Positions 17,859-26,647 of a stretch of 64,000 nt of DNA are shown piece after piece. Under the pieces are notes generated by a model. That model had not been told where the DNA came from. It ran no database searches and saw only the letters and a program-made list of their open reading frames with translations. This DNA comes from Kiloniellaceae bacterium (GTDB lineage Bacteria; Pseudomonadota; Alphaproteobacteria; Kiloniellales; J153). Made by a program: the position numbers and the translations under genes. The DNA is taken from assembly GCA_021776175.1 (NCBI GenBank), contig JAJFGJ010000030.1, positions 1 through 64,000 of the forward strand. The letters are read 5' to 3'. Within the stretch, counting starts at the first letter, position 1, and every line of letters starts with the position of its first letter.

Positions 17859-18620
17859 CTACTCTTCCAACTCTAGCAAAATTTCAGCCATTAAAGTTTC
17901 TGCGGCCTGCTGACAAACTTCCGCGTTCAAAGGTAGATAATGGCTTTCCGTAATTTGTATTAGGCCATTGGCTTCAAGACGCTGAGCATTATTCTCGACA
18001 AGTGTCTGATCGTATCCAAATGAATTAAGTTTTTCGAGTATCCTGGTTTTAGAAGCAGGGTCATACCATTGACTGTAGCCAAGCACGCGGCGCCTCACTT
18101 CTTGGTCAATACCTCCAAAATCCGCCAGCGTTGGTGTTAGTATATCCTGCGTAACGCCTGATCCGTTCTGAATACCTACTTTGTATTCTTCAGAGCTTCG
18201 GGCAACTTGCACTTCATTTAACAACGATTTGCTGCTGTGAGACTCTGTAGCTATCTGAAGTTCATCATAGGTAACAACAGCGACTTCAGAAGTTGCCTCC
18301 TGCATTCTTATTTCATGTTTCAATTTCCAATCGAACAATTTCTCGACTGTGTATGTCTCTCGCTGTTTGTCGATCAATGTATGGTGAGTTGGGCACAGGA
18401 ATATTAGGTTTTCCGCACTGCCCAGAAATTCTGGCGACTTTGTCGGATCGAAGCGCGCAGAGCCCTTTTTTTCTCCGAATATATGTGCAGCTTCGCCGAT
18501 AACCACACCCGATTCATCATCAGTTGGACCTTGAGTGAGGCGCTCTTGGCATTCCGGATGCGCACAAATCCCGCCACTACGATGAGCACTGTACAGCTTC
18601 ACTTTATCTTTAAAACTCAT
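17859..18620 (-). CDS. HNH endonuclease with C-terminal accessory domain
   Basis: The 253-residue protein has an N-terminal HNH beta-beta-alpha-metal nuclease: GGICAHPECQERL (Cys19, Cys24), IGEAAHIFGEKKGSARFDP with His46, NLIFLCPTHH with Asn71, Cys76 and His79/80, then IDKQRETYTVEKL. This is the defence-associated HNH form also seen in CBASS and related effectors. Residues 130-253 form a separate mixed domain, with SKSLLNEVQVARSSEEYK and a helical end (QQAAETLMAEILLELEE), possibly regulatory. It is first in the operon, and a nucleic-acid-degrading effector role is inferred. Confidence 0.85.
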   Translation of the reverse strand: MSFKDKVKLYSAHRSGGICAHPECQERLTQGPTDDESGVVIGEAAHIFGEKKGSARFDPTKSPEFLGSAENLIFLCPTHHTLIDKQRETYTVEKLFDWKLKHEIRMQEATSEVAVVTYDELQIATESHSSKSLLNEVQVARSSEEYKVGIQNGSGVTQDILTPTLADFGGIDQEVRRRVLGYSQWYDPASKTRILEKLNSFGYDQTLVENNAQRLEANGLIQITESHYLPLNAEVCQQAAETLMAEILLELEE

Positions 18621-18902
18621 GAAACCGCACAGCGCCTATTTTTCGGATATCGAATTTATGGACAAATATCGGCAGAGCCTGAAAACAATGCAGAATGAAT
18701 CCAATTCATGCGAGCTCTTTTGCGAAATTTGGATTCTTGCCAAGTGCATTGGTCGAGAATAGTAAATTTGCTCAATTTTGGGAAGTGATGAAGCCTACCC
18801 AACTCTCCACCCCTTCCCATTGCCCGCGACCAGGCAGGCTCTAATCTCAGGCGGTGATTTTTTGCTGCTTGGCGAGTTACCCCATAACGCTTCTTGCCCA
18901 CA
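18621..18902. other. 282-bp spacer between HNH island and TauD 3' end
   Basis: No supported gene. GCTCTAATCTCAGGCGG (18838-18854) corresponds to GCGCTAATCTCGGGCGG near 8430, so the region just beyond the TauD stop is shared between two copies. The HNH operon promoter should lie here; I could not fix -35/-10 boxes with confidence. Confidence 0.4.
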
Positions 18903-19763
18903 CTAACGCGGCACGTCGCCCTTTAGGGTGATGCGGTGCAGCAGGCGTTTGTGGCCGTGGTAATCGTTGAGCGGATAGTGTTGGGTGCAGCGGTTGTCCC
19001 AAAAGGCCACGGCGCCGGGCGACCATTTGAAGCGGCAGGTAAACTCGGCGCGGATTTGATGGGCGAATAGATAGTCCAGCAAGGGCGCGCTTTCGCCGGG
19101 CGTCATGGCGTCGAAACGCACGCTATGGCCGGGATTGACATAGAGGGCCTTGCGCCCGGTTTCGGGGTGGGTCCGCACGACCGGGTGAAACGCCTCGGTC
19201 TTTAGGGCGCCGGCGTCTTTGCCCGACTCTTCGATGCGGTCCTTGCGGGTCTGGGCCGCCGCCGGCGCGGCGCTTGAATTCAGCGCCTTGAGCGGCGCCA
19301 GCAGGGCCTTCATGCCGTCCGACAGCGCCTCATAGGCCGCATACATGTCGGCGAACAGGGTATCCCCGCCGATGGGCGGCAGTTCCTTGGCGTGGAGGAT
19401 GGTGGCCATGGGCGGTTCGCGGAGGTAGGCCGTATCGCTGTGCCATATGCCGCCGAAATTCATGGTCTCCTCCGCCCGTTTCAGGATCGGGACAACCAAG
19501 GGAAAATCCGCCAAGCCCTTAACGAAGGGATATTCCACCGCCTCGCCAAAATACCCGGCGAAGGTCATGAGCCGGCCGGGGTCCAAATCCTGATCGCGGA
19601 AAAAGATGACGCCATGGGTCAGCAGCGCCTCACGAAGCCGCAACACGGTCCCCGGGCTCAACTCGTCACACAGGTCGAGGCCGGAAATTTCCGCCCCGAT
19701 GGACGGGCTTAAAGGGGTAATGTCCATGTCGCGCTCAGGCATGAAAACGCTCGCGTTCACCAT
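18903..19763 (-). CDS. TauD/TfdA-family dioxygenase, paralogue
   Basis: Up to 286 residues, about 80% identical over the shared part to the copy at 12050-12889. It has the same HxD (GGIWHSDTAY), distal His (WDNRCTQHYP) and Arg (GHKRLLHR). Several starts are possible (19763, 19742, 19727); none has a strong Shine-Dalgarno. Unlike its paralogue it has no dehydrogenase gene directly upstream. The upstream region carries TTATACGAAAATCATACATT, a candidate control element. Confidence 0.88.
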   Translation of the reverse strand: MVNASVFMPERDMDITPLSPSIGAEISGLDLCDELSPGTVLRLREALLTHGVIFFRDQDLDPGRLMTFAGYFGEAVEYPFVKGLADFPLVVPILKRAEETMNFGGIWHSDTAYLREPPMATILHAKELPPIGGDTLFADMYAAYEALSDGMKALLAPLKALNSSAAPAAAQTRKDRIEESGKDAGALKTEAFHPVVRTHPETGRKALYVNPGHSVRFDAMTPGESAPLLDYLFAHQIRAEFTCRFKWSPGAVAFWDNRCTQHYPLNDYHGHKRLLHRITLKGDVPR

Positions 19764-20004
19764 GAGAATTTAGCGCCATGGTAAAGGTGCCGAGGGCTAC
19801 ATGTCACGCTATGGAATACCGCACATTCCACACAAAACCCGGCGCGCGGATTATACGAAAATCATACATTTTTATACGGGATTATATGCGCCCCTCATAC
19901 TTCACCTAGCCCCCGGCGATAGGAGCGGGAAGGTGGGCGCGTCTTCCACCGCGGGCGCCGCGTTGCCATCGGCAAGAGGGCTGGCGCGCCTCGATCGGTC
20001 CGCC

Positions 20005-20205
20005 TTAAGCGGCTTGCGATTCCTCCGAAACATCGGCAAGGCGTCTTTCCGGATCCCGGCGGAGATCGCCGGGGTTGCCGGCGCGGCGGCGCTTGGCGCG
20101 CGTTTCCGCCGCCACGCATGCCGGGCAATTCATGTGTCCGCACGCGCCATAAGTTTCGAAGAAAAGCGTAAAGCAGCGCCGGGTGCATTGTTCGAGTGTG
20201 GGCAT
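20005..20205 (-). CDS. 66-residue Cys-rich small protein
   Basis: ATG 20205 follows GAGGAG with 8-nt spacing, an excellent ribosome-binding site. MPTLEQCTRRCFTLFFETYG is followed by ACGHMNCPACVAAETRAKRR, a C-x3-C-x10-C-x4-C-x2-C arrangement suggesting a small zinc or iron-sulfur knuckle. The basic C-terminal half could bind nucleic acid. GC-rich codon use is native-like. No family recognised. It lies between TauD and the DeoR regulator. Confidence 0.6.
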   Translation of the reverse strand: MPTLEQCTRRCFTLFFETYGACGHMNCPACVAAETRAKRRRAGNPGDLRRDPERRLADVSEESQAA

Positions 20206-20560
20206 CGATCGGTCTCCTCAGTTGAGGCAAGATCACGGATCATGCCTCGAAGAAACGCCTCGCCTGTCACACACCTTCTTACAAGAAATATTCTTGCGCG
20301 GAATTATCACTACACTTCCGACATCACGTTGTATTATTGTAAACATAGATTAAATTTCAGTTAATATTGTCCGAAATTCTATCTTAGCGCGCATCCTCGC
20401 CCAAAACGCAGGTGGCCTGGGGCCGGGGCGGCCGGCAACGCGGCGCGTCTTCCACAGCGTTTGCATTGCGCGGGGCCGGGCGGGGGTTAGGCTTTGGCCG
20501 TGATTTAGAGGCCGATGGCTAGGGTGCGGCTATGGAAAATCTGGCTGGATTGGAAAAAGT
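20206..20560. other. 355-bp gene-free upstream region
   Basis: An AT-rich stretch (about 20270-20385) precedes the 66-residue gene on the minus strand and probably holds its promoter. No other gene is seen. Confidence 0.35.
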
Positions 20561-20654
20561 TTTTTCCCTGTTAGCAGGGAATAACAGGGAAAAGGCCGGA
20601 CCGTCTTTCGGCCGCCCTGTTCTTTCCCTGCTCGGCAGGGAATAACAGGGAAAT
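20561..20654. repeat. paired TTCCCTGTTAGCAGGGAATAA repeats
   Basis: Two copies of the palindromic unit TTTCCCTG(n)CAGGGAATAA followed by CAGGGAAA lie at about 20563-20593 and 20631-20653. They flank a GGCCGGACCGTCTTTCGGCC hairpin. They sit immediately after the DeoR gene stop and may serve as its terminator. Confidence 0.7.
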
Positions 20655-20658
20655 GTTT

Positions 20659-21420
20659 TTAGCCCGCGAGCACCAATTCCACGCCGCCGTGGTCCAGGGC
20701 GGCGGACAAATCGGGCGGCGGGGCGCGATCGGCGATTAGGGTATCGACGGCGGCGAAATCGCAGACCTTGACCAGGGCGGTGCGGCCGAACTTGGAATGG
20801 TCGGTCACGATGATGCGGTTCTCGCCCCGGGTCAGAACGGTGCGGGCGAATTCGGCTTCCTCCAGGCTGTAATCCATGGGCCCGGTCCCGGCGTCCATGG
20901 CGCCGATGGAGATAAAGGCGTGACGGACCTTGAAGTGGGAAATGAACTCGATCGCCGAGCGCCCGAAGGCCGCGCCATTGTCGCCGCGCAACTCCCCGCC
21001 CGCCATGTAGACCGTGTTGCCGTTGACGGTCGCCAAAGTGCGGGCGATATCGGAGGAATTGGTCACCACGGTCAGGCTGTGCTTTTTCAAAAGCTCACGC
21101 CCCAGTAGGCTGGTCGTGGTGCCGGTATCGAGCATGACCGAATCGCCGTCTTCGATGGCGCGCGCGGCCTGCACGGCGATGGCGCGCTTGGCTTGCGCGT
21201 AGTCGCGCATGCGGCGCTCGAACGGCGCTTCGCCGACCTGATAAGGCAGGGTCACCGCGCCGTGCATCTTGAGCAGCTCGCCCAATTGGCTGAGCGGTTT
21301 CACGTCGCGGCGAATGGTCTCCAGGGACACATCCAGCCGCGCCGCCAGGCCGGCGATGGTGCAGGTGCCCTCCTCGCGCACGATCCGCAAGATTTCCGAA
21401 TGGCGTTTCGAATGGCGCAT
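20659..21420 (-). CDS. DeoR-family transcriptional regulator
   Basis: The 253-residue protein has an N-terminal winged HTH (RHSEILRIVREEGTCTIAGL, then DVSLETIRRDVKPL, the DeoR signature). The sugar-phosphate sensing DeoRC domain follows, with DSVMLDTGTTTSLLG, VVTNSSDIA and FISIGAMD. It diverges from the betaine transport operon across 255 bp and is the natural candidate to repress it, although the family usually senses phosphorylated sugars. The kinase-like genes in that operon could supply a phosphorylated ligand. Its 3' end has a displaced homologue at 14066-14131. Confidence 0.9.
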   Translation of the reverse strand: MRHSKRHSEILRIVREEGTCTIAGLAARLDVSLETIRRDVKPLSQLGELLKMHGAVTLPYQVGEAPFERRMRDYAQAKRAIAVQAARAIEDGDSVMLDTGTTTSLLGRELLKKHSLTVVTNSSDIARTLATVNGNTVYMAGGELRGDNGAAFGRSAIEFISHFKVRHAFISIGAMDAGTGPMDYSLEEAEFARTVLTRGENRIIVTDHSKFGRTALVKVCDFAAVDTLIADRAPPPDLSAALDHGGVELVLAG

Positions 21421-21675
21421 GATCTTCCCGTTTCATGGCTTTTTGTGGTTTTTGACCGGTGTAGGGTGACAAAATACCAGCTTATAGGCAAGCCGTGCCC
21501 GAGATTATTCGCAAAACCCCACAATTCGCGCCCCGGACCGATTGACAGGGCCCGCGCGAGGCGCAACACTTGCCAGGCAAGGTCACATGCCGTCCCCGCG
21601 CTTTACGCCGGAGCGGCGAAATACGCGTAATCCCGGCCAAAACGGGCGCGCATAAACACGCAAGGAGGAATTTTC

Positions 21676-22638
21676 ATGTTTCACCGGGGCCGATATTTCG
21701 GAGTCTTGGCCGGCGCGGCGGCGTTGATCGCGGCCGGCGCCTTGGCGCCACAAGCCAAAGCCGGCGTCGAGTCGAAAGACCCGATCAAGCTGACACTGCA
21801 CGACTGGACCGGCCAGTTCATCACCACCAAAATCATGGGCGAGGTCTTGAAAAAGGCCGGCTACAATATCGAGTACGTCCAGGCCGATTACCTGGCGCAA
21901 TTCGCCGGCCTGAAGACCGGCGATCTGCATGTCGCCATGGAGATCTGGGAGACCACGGGCCGCGACGCCATGGACGAAGCCACGGCCACCGGCAAGGTCG
22001 AAAACCTGGGCGAGACCGGACTGCAAGCCATCGAGGAATGGTGGTACCCGGCTTACATGAAAGAAAAGTGCCCGGGCCTGCCCGACTGGAAGGCGCTGGG
22101 CAAGTGCGCCGAAGCCTTCTCCGTCCCCGAGACCGCGCCCAGCGGCCGCTACCTGGGCGGCCCCGTCACCTGGGGCGGTTTCGACGACGAACGGGTCGAG
22201 GCCCTGGGCATCGATTTCGAGGTCGTGCACGCGGGCACCGACGCAGCCCTCTTCGCCGAGCTCGAATCCGCTTACCAGCGTAAGGCGCCGATCCTGCTGT
22301 GGGTCTACGCGCCGCATTGGGCGCCGGTGAAATACAAGGGCGAATGGGTCGATTTCCCCAAGTATTCCTCCGAATGCTACAACGACGCCTCCTGGGGCAC
22401 GAACAAAAATGCCAAGTACGACTGCGGCAAGCCGCGCGGACCCATATGGAAGGTCTCCTGGTCCGGCCTGAAGGACAAGTGGCCGGGCGCCTACTCGACC
22501 ATCAAGAATTCCAAGATCAATAACGACGAGATGGGCGCCATGGTTTCGGCGGTCGACTTGGACGGGAAAGATCTGGACGGCGTGGTCGCCGATTGGATCG
22601 CCAATAACGAAGGCCGCTGGAAAACCTGGCTGCCGTGA
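21676..22638 (+). CDS. glycine betaine/quaternary amine ABC transporter substrate-binding protein
   Basis: The 320-residue protein follows GCAAGGAGGAATTTTC and ATG. The signal peptide ends at QAKA (residue 29). The mature protein is OpuAC/ProX-like: KLTLHDWTGQFITTKIMGEV, DLHVAMEIWETTG and the aromatic ligand-box region LLWVYAPHWAPVKYKG. It has an even number of Cys that may pair in the periplasm (KCPGLPDWKALGKCAE; SECYND with YDCGK). It delivers a quaternary amine to the permease below. A strong hairpin separates it from the ATPase gene. Confidence 0.9.
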   Translation: MFHRGRYFGVLAGAAALIAAGALAPQAKAGVESKDPIKLTLHDWTGQFITTKIMGEVLKKAGYNIEYVQADYLAQFAGLKTGDLHVAMEIWETTGRDAMDEATATGKVENLGETGLQAIEEWWYPAYMKEKCPGLPDWKALGKCAEAFSVPETAPSGRYLGGPVTWGGFDDERVEALGIDFEVVHAGTDAALFAELESAYQRKAPILLWVYAPHWAPVKYKGEWVDFPKYSSECYNDASWGTNKNAKYDCGKPRGPIWKVSWSGLKDKWPGAYSTIKNSKINNDEMGAMVSAVDLDGKDLDGVVADWIANNEGRWKTWLP

Positions 22639-22657
22639 TCCTGTAAGACCTTTAGAT

Positions 22658-22686
22658 GAGCGGGCGGGTCCGGCGCCCGCCCGCTC
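22658..22686 (+). promoter_or_regulatory. intercistronic GC hairpin after the binding-protein gene
   Basis: A perfect 11-bp stem (22658-22668 with 22676-22686) and a 7-nt loop occur 20 bp after the stop, without a long T-tract. This is typical of mRNA stabilisers or partial terminators that raise binding-protein over permease expression. Confidence 0.6.
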
Positions 22687-22719
22687 TCACTTTCTCAAAA
22701 GTCAGCGATCCTTGGTAGC

Positions 22720-23751
22720 ATGACCGAGACCCGCTCCAAACTCATATGCAGGTCGGTCTGGAAGCTGTTCGGCAGGGACGCCGAGGCCTTCCTGCGCGAC
22801 CACCCGGACGCCGCCTCGGCCCCTGAACGAATCGCCGAGGCCGGCCTGATCGGCGCCGTGCGCGCGGTCGATCTGGAAGTCCGCGAGGGCGAGATTTTCG
22901 TCATCATGGGCTTGTCGGGTTCCGGCAAATCGACCCTGGTACGCTGCATGTCGCGCCTGATCGAACCGACGGCGGGCGAAATCCTGTTCGACGGACAGGA
23001 CCTGCTCAAGGCCAGCGTGAAGGAAATGATCGATATCCGCCGCCATCGCATGGGCATGGTGTTTCAGCACTTCGCGCTGCTGCCCCATCTCACGGTTCTC
23101 GGCAACGTCGCTTTTCCGCTCGAAGTCCAGGGCGCCCCACGCGGCGAGCGAGAGAGGCGGGCGCGCGAGATCATCGAACTCGTCGGCCTGGGCGGGCGCG
23201 AGGGTTACTACCCGCGCGAACTTTCCGGCGGCCAGCAGCAGCGTGTCGGGATCGCCCGCTCTCTGGCGGTGGAACCCGAGCTATGGTTCCTGGACGAACC
23301 CTTTTCCGCCCTCGACCCTCTGATCCGCCGCGAGATGCAGGACGAGTTCCTGCGCCTTCAGCAAATGCTGAAAAAGACCATCGTCTTTATCACCCACGAC
23401 TTCGACGAGGCGATCCGCCTGGCCGACCGCATCGCGATCATGAAGGACGGGGCGGTCGATCAAATCGGCGCGCCCGAGGATCTGGTGGTACGCCCGGCGA
23501 CGCCCTATGTGGCGGAATTCACGCGCGACGTCTCGCGGGCCAAGGTGCTGTCGGTCGGCAGCGTCATGAAGCCGCTAAATTCCCAGGCCCGCGGCGACTA
23601 CGCGGGCGAATTGACCGCGAATCAAAAGATCGCGCAGATCGCGCCCTTGTTGCGCGCGGCCCGGCGGCCCTTTGCCGTGATCGACGCCGAGGGCGGCCTG
23701 ATTGGCGAACTGGCCCGCGACGACGTGATCGACATCCTGATGGAGGGGTGA
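22720..23751 (+). CDS. glycine betaine ABC transporter ATP-binding protein (ProV/OpuAA type)
   Basis: The 343-residue protein has Walker A GLSGSGKS (64-71), signature LSGGQQQR (168-175), Walker B LWFLDEP (188-194) and the switch His in ITHDFDEA. The N-terminal [13 protein letters not shown] and the 45-residue extension before the core are ProV-type. Residues 270-343 form a CBS-like tail, though shorter than a full CBS pair. The permease starts 4 bp after its stop. Confidence 0.92.
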   Translation: MTETRSKLICRSVWKLFGRDAEAFLRDHPDAASAPERIAEAGLIGAVRAVDLEVREGEIFVIMGLSGSGKSTLVRCMSRLIEPTAGEILFDGQDLLKASVKEMIDIRRHRMGMVFQHFALLPHLTVLGNVAFPLEVQGAPRGERERRAREIIELVGLGGREGYYPRELSGGQQQRVGIARSLAVEPELWFLDEPFSALDPLIRREMQDEFLRLQQMLKKTIVFITHDFDEAIRLADRIAIMKDGAVDQIGAPEDLVVRPATPYVAEFTRDVSRAKVLSVGSVMKPLNSQARGDYAGELTANQKIAQIAPLLRAARRPFAVIDAEGGLIGELARDDVIDILMEG

Positions 23752-23755
23752 CGCC

Positions 23756-25759
23756 GTGAGCCGCGCAAGCATCGCCCTGGCGCCATGGCGGCACTCGAGC
23801 GTGCTGGTGTGGGCGGCGGCCTTCGCCCTGGCGTACATGCTGTGGATTTGGGGCGGCGAGGTCGCGCCCTGGGCCATGAAGTACCCGCGCGCCTGGATCG
23901 TGCCGCTCAAGTTCTGGATCTCCGATGGCATGTCGTGGCTGATCGAGGACGCGACCTTCGGTTTGTTCACCTTCACGGAACTAACGCGCGGCATTTCCTG
24001 GCTGATAGAGCGGCCCTATCGCCTAGCCCTCGGCTTGCTGTCCCACGGCCTGCTTCAGGGCCAGGGGTCGGACGCGGTACAAATCCTGCCGCCCCTGACT
24101 TGGATCGCCATCGTCGCCATCGTCGTGGCGCTTGGCCGCTTTACCAAGGATTGGGCCCTGGCGGCGCTCGCCGGGGGATGCTTCGCATACCTCGCCATTT
24201 TCGGTCAGTGGGACGGCGCCATGGTCACCCTGGCGTCGATCCTGATCGCGGTGCCCTTCGGCATCGCCGGCGGCCTGTTCGCCGGTCTGGCGAGCTATCG
24301 CTGGCGGACGATCGAGCGGCTTATCCGCCCGGTGCTGGATCTCATGCAGACGGTCCCGGTCTTCGCCTACCTGGTACCGATATTGTTTCTGTTCGGATTC
24401 GGGCCCGTGTCGGCCATTATCGCGACCATCGTCTACGCCATGCCGCCCATGGTCCGCATCACCATCATGGCCCTGCGCGGGGTGCCGGGGGAAATGGTCG
24501 ATCTGGGCAACATGGTCGGGTGCAGCCGGCGCCAGATGACCTGGAAAGTCTTGGTGCCCAGCGCCATGCCCGGCCTCATGGTCGGCGTCAATCAGGTCAT
24601 CATGTTGTCGCTGAACATGGTCATCATCGCCTCCATGATCGGCGCCGGCGGACTCGGCTTCGAGGTCCTGGCTTCCTTGCGCCGTCTCGATATCGGCTCC
24701 GGCATCGAATCGGGGGTGGCGATCGTGGTCCTGGCGATCGCCCTCGACCGCCTCTCGCAAGCCCTGGCCAACAAGAACCCGCCGGAACACAGCGAGGCCG
24801 AGGCCCGGCTGCCGCTTTGGCGCCGCTACGCTTATACTTCCGTTTGCCTGGCCATTGTCTTTGCCACGGGCCTGGTGGGGCTGGCCGCCGGCTGGGTGCA
24901 AAGCTATCCCGAGGCCTGGGCGGTCACGACCGGCAGCCTTGGGGAGAATTTGGTCCGCTGGATCAACGTCAACTATTTCGATCAACTGGAAGCGGTCAAA
25001 ACCGCGGTCCTGCTCAATGTCCTGATCCCCTTCAAGCGCTTCCTGCTCGGCCTGCCCTGGATCGCGGTGGTGGCTTTACTGGCGGTCGCGGGCTGGCGGC
25101 TGGGCGGTTGGCGCTTGGCCCTGCTGTGTGCTGTCTTGAGTCTGTTCAACGTGACGGTGGGCCTGTGGGCCAAGTCCATGATCACGGTCTACCTGTGCGG
25201 TATTTCCGTGGTCTTCGCCGCCTTGATCGGCATTCCCATCGGCATCCTGGCGGCGGAGCGCGAGCGCCTGTGGGGTTTCGTCAAGGTCGTCATCGACACC
25301 CTGCAAACCTTGCCGTCCTTCGTTTACCTCATGCCGGTCGTCATGTTGTTCAGGGTCGGAGATTTCGCCGCCATGATCGCGGTCATCGCCTACGCCCTGG
25401 CCCCGGCCATACGCTATACCGCCCACGGTATCCGGCAGGTCGACCCGCACTTGATCGAGGCTGGCATCGTATCCGGCTGCACCCGGTTTCAAATTCTGAC
25501 CAAGATCAAACTCAAGCTGGCCTTGCCCGAAATCATGCTCGGCATCAACCAGACCATCATGCTGGCCCTGTCCATGTTGGTGATCACCGCCCTGGTGGGC
25601 ACGCGGGACCTCGGCCAGGAGGTCTACATCGCCTTGACCAAGGCCGACACCGGGCGCGGCATCACGGCGGGGCTGTGCGTCGCCTTCATCGCCATCATCG
25701 CCGACCGCCTGATCACCGCCGGGGCCCAGCGGGCCAAGGCGCGTTTAGGATTGGAATAA
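23756..25759 (+). CDS. double-length betaine ABC permease (two ProW domains fused)
   Basis: The 667-residue protein uses a GTG start (GGAGGGG upstream). It contains two complete BPD_transp_1 permease domains in tandem. The first has LIRPVLDLMQTVPVFAYL and the coupling-helix EAA-like loop GCSRRQMTWKVLVPSAMPGL. The second has VVIDTLQTLPSFVYLMPV and the loop GCTRFQILTKIKLKLALPEI. A single chain could thus form the whole membrane pore instead of a ProW homodimer. Around twelve or more membrane segments are visible. Confidence 0.9.
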   Translation: MSRASIALAPWRHSSVLVWAAAFALAYMLWIWGGEVAPWAMKYPRAWIVPLKFWISDGMSWLIEDATFGLFTFTELTRGISWLIERPYRLALGLLSHGLLQGQGSDAVQILPPLTWIAIVAIVVALGRFTKDWALAALAGGCFAYLAIFGQWDGAMVTLASILIAVPFGIAGGLFAGLASYRWRTIERLIRPVLDLMQTVPVFAYLVPILFLFGFGPVSAIIATIVYAMPPMVRITIMALRGVPGEMVDLGNMVGCSRRQMTWKVLVPSAMPGLMVGVNQVIMLSLNMVIIASMIGAGGLGFEVLASLRRLDIGSGIESGVAIVVLAIALDRLSQALANKNPPEHSEAEARLPLWRRYAYTSVCLAIVFATGLVGLAAGWVQSYPEAWAVTTGSLGENLVRWINVNYFDQLEAVKTAVLLNVLIPFKRFLLGLPWIAVVALLAVAGWRLGGWRLALLCAVLSLFNVTVGLWAKSMITVYLCGISVVFAALIGIPIGILAAERERLWGFVKVVIDTLQTLPSFVYLMPVVMLFRVGDFAAMIAVIAYALAPAIRYTAHGIRQVDPHLIEAGIVSGCTRFQILTKIKLKLALPEIMLGINQTIMLALSMLVITALVGTRDLGQEVYIALTKADTGRGITAGLCVAFIAIIADRLITAGAQRAKARLGLE

Positions 25760-25764
25760 AAACC

Positions 25765-26643
25765 GTGCCCTTGAACGACGCTCAGAAAAAAGTAGCCGCG
25801 CTGTCTTTCTGGCGCGGCCCGGTCATGCCCGAACCCCTGAGCGGCGGCATCACCAACGAGAATTTCACGGTGGTCGACGGGGCCGGGAAATTCGTCGTGC
25901 GCGTGGGCGGCGATATTCCCCGCCATCAGATCATGCGTTTCAACGAACGCGCCGCCTCCCACGCCGCCCACGCGGCGGGCCTGTCGCCGGAGGTTGTCCA
26001 TAGCGAGGACGGAATTCTGGTCCTGCGTTTCATCGAGGGGAAAACGCTGAGCGAGGCCGATGTGCGCGAGGACGCGGCCTTGGAGAAAATATTGCCCCTT
26101 ATCCAGCGCTGCCACGCCGAGATCCCCAAGCACTTGCGCGGCCCGGTGCTGATGTTCTGGGTCTTTCATGTTCTGCGCGACTATGCCCACACCTTGCGAG
26201 AGGGCGGCAGCCGCCACGGCCCCCGCCTCGCCGGTCTGATGGACACGGCGCGCGAGTTGGAAGCGGCGGTGGGGCCGGTCGAGGTGGTCTTAGGGCACAA
26301 CGATCTTCTGGCCGCCAACTTCATGGACGATGGCCAGCGCATGTGGTTGATCGACTGGGATTACGCCGGTTTCAATTCGCCGCTCTTCGACCTCGCCAAC
26401 TTAGCGACCAACAATGAACTGGCGCCGGCGCAGGAAGAATGGCTGCTCGCCACCTACTTCGGCCGCGCGCCGGACGCCGGGTTGTGGCGGCGCTATGGCG
26501 CCATGAAGGGCGCTTCGCTGCTGCGCGAGACCCTGTGGAGCATGGTGTCGGAGATTCACTCCACGCTCGACTTCGATTACGCCGGATATACCGCCACGAA
26601 TCTAGAACGCTTCGAGCGCACTCTGGCCGCGGTGAGGAACTGA
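25765..26643 (+). CDS. choline/ethanolamine kinase-like phosphotransferase
   Basis: The 292-residue protein starts at GTG 25765, 5 bp after the permease stop. It has the APH/choline-kinase fold: PLSGGITNENFTVVDGAGKF nucleotide loop, FVVRVGGD, catalytic GHNDLLAANFM and metal-binding LIDWDYAGFNSPLFDLANLA. It might phosphorylate choline or a related alcohol after uptake, perhaps making the DeoR inducer; this is inference. A second, distant member closes the operon at 31546. Confidence 0.85.
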   Translation: MPLNDAQKKVAALSFWRGPVMPEPLSGGITNENFTVVDGAGKFVVRVGGDIPRHQIMRFNERAASHAAHAAGLSPEVVHSEDGILVLRFIEGKTLSEADVREDAALEKILPLIQRCHAEIPKHLRGPVLMFWVFHVLRDYAHTLREGGSRHGPRLAGLMDTARELEAAVGPVEVVLGHNDLLAANFMDDGQRMWLIDWDYAGFNSPLFDLANLATNNELAPAQEEWLLATYFGRAPDAGLWRRYGAMKGASLLRETLWSMVSEIHSTLDFDYAGYTATNLERFERTLAAVRN

Positions 26644-26647
26644 ATAC

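Noticed and set aside
19801-20364. 187-codon plus-strand frame upstream of TauD.
   Set aside because: No ribosome-binding site or family; the opposite strand carries a better-supported 66-residue gene.
14139-20654. Short repeats considered as CRISPR.
   Set aside because: The 18-bp units have no spacers, and the TTCCCTG palindromes are only two copies; no cas genes are present.
20661-21420. The DeoR protein as a sugar-operon regulator acting on genes to its left.
   Set aside because: The genes to its left are unrelated (Cys-rich small protein, TauD); the divergent betaine operon is the better target.
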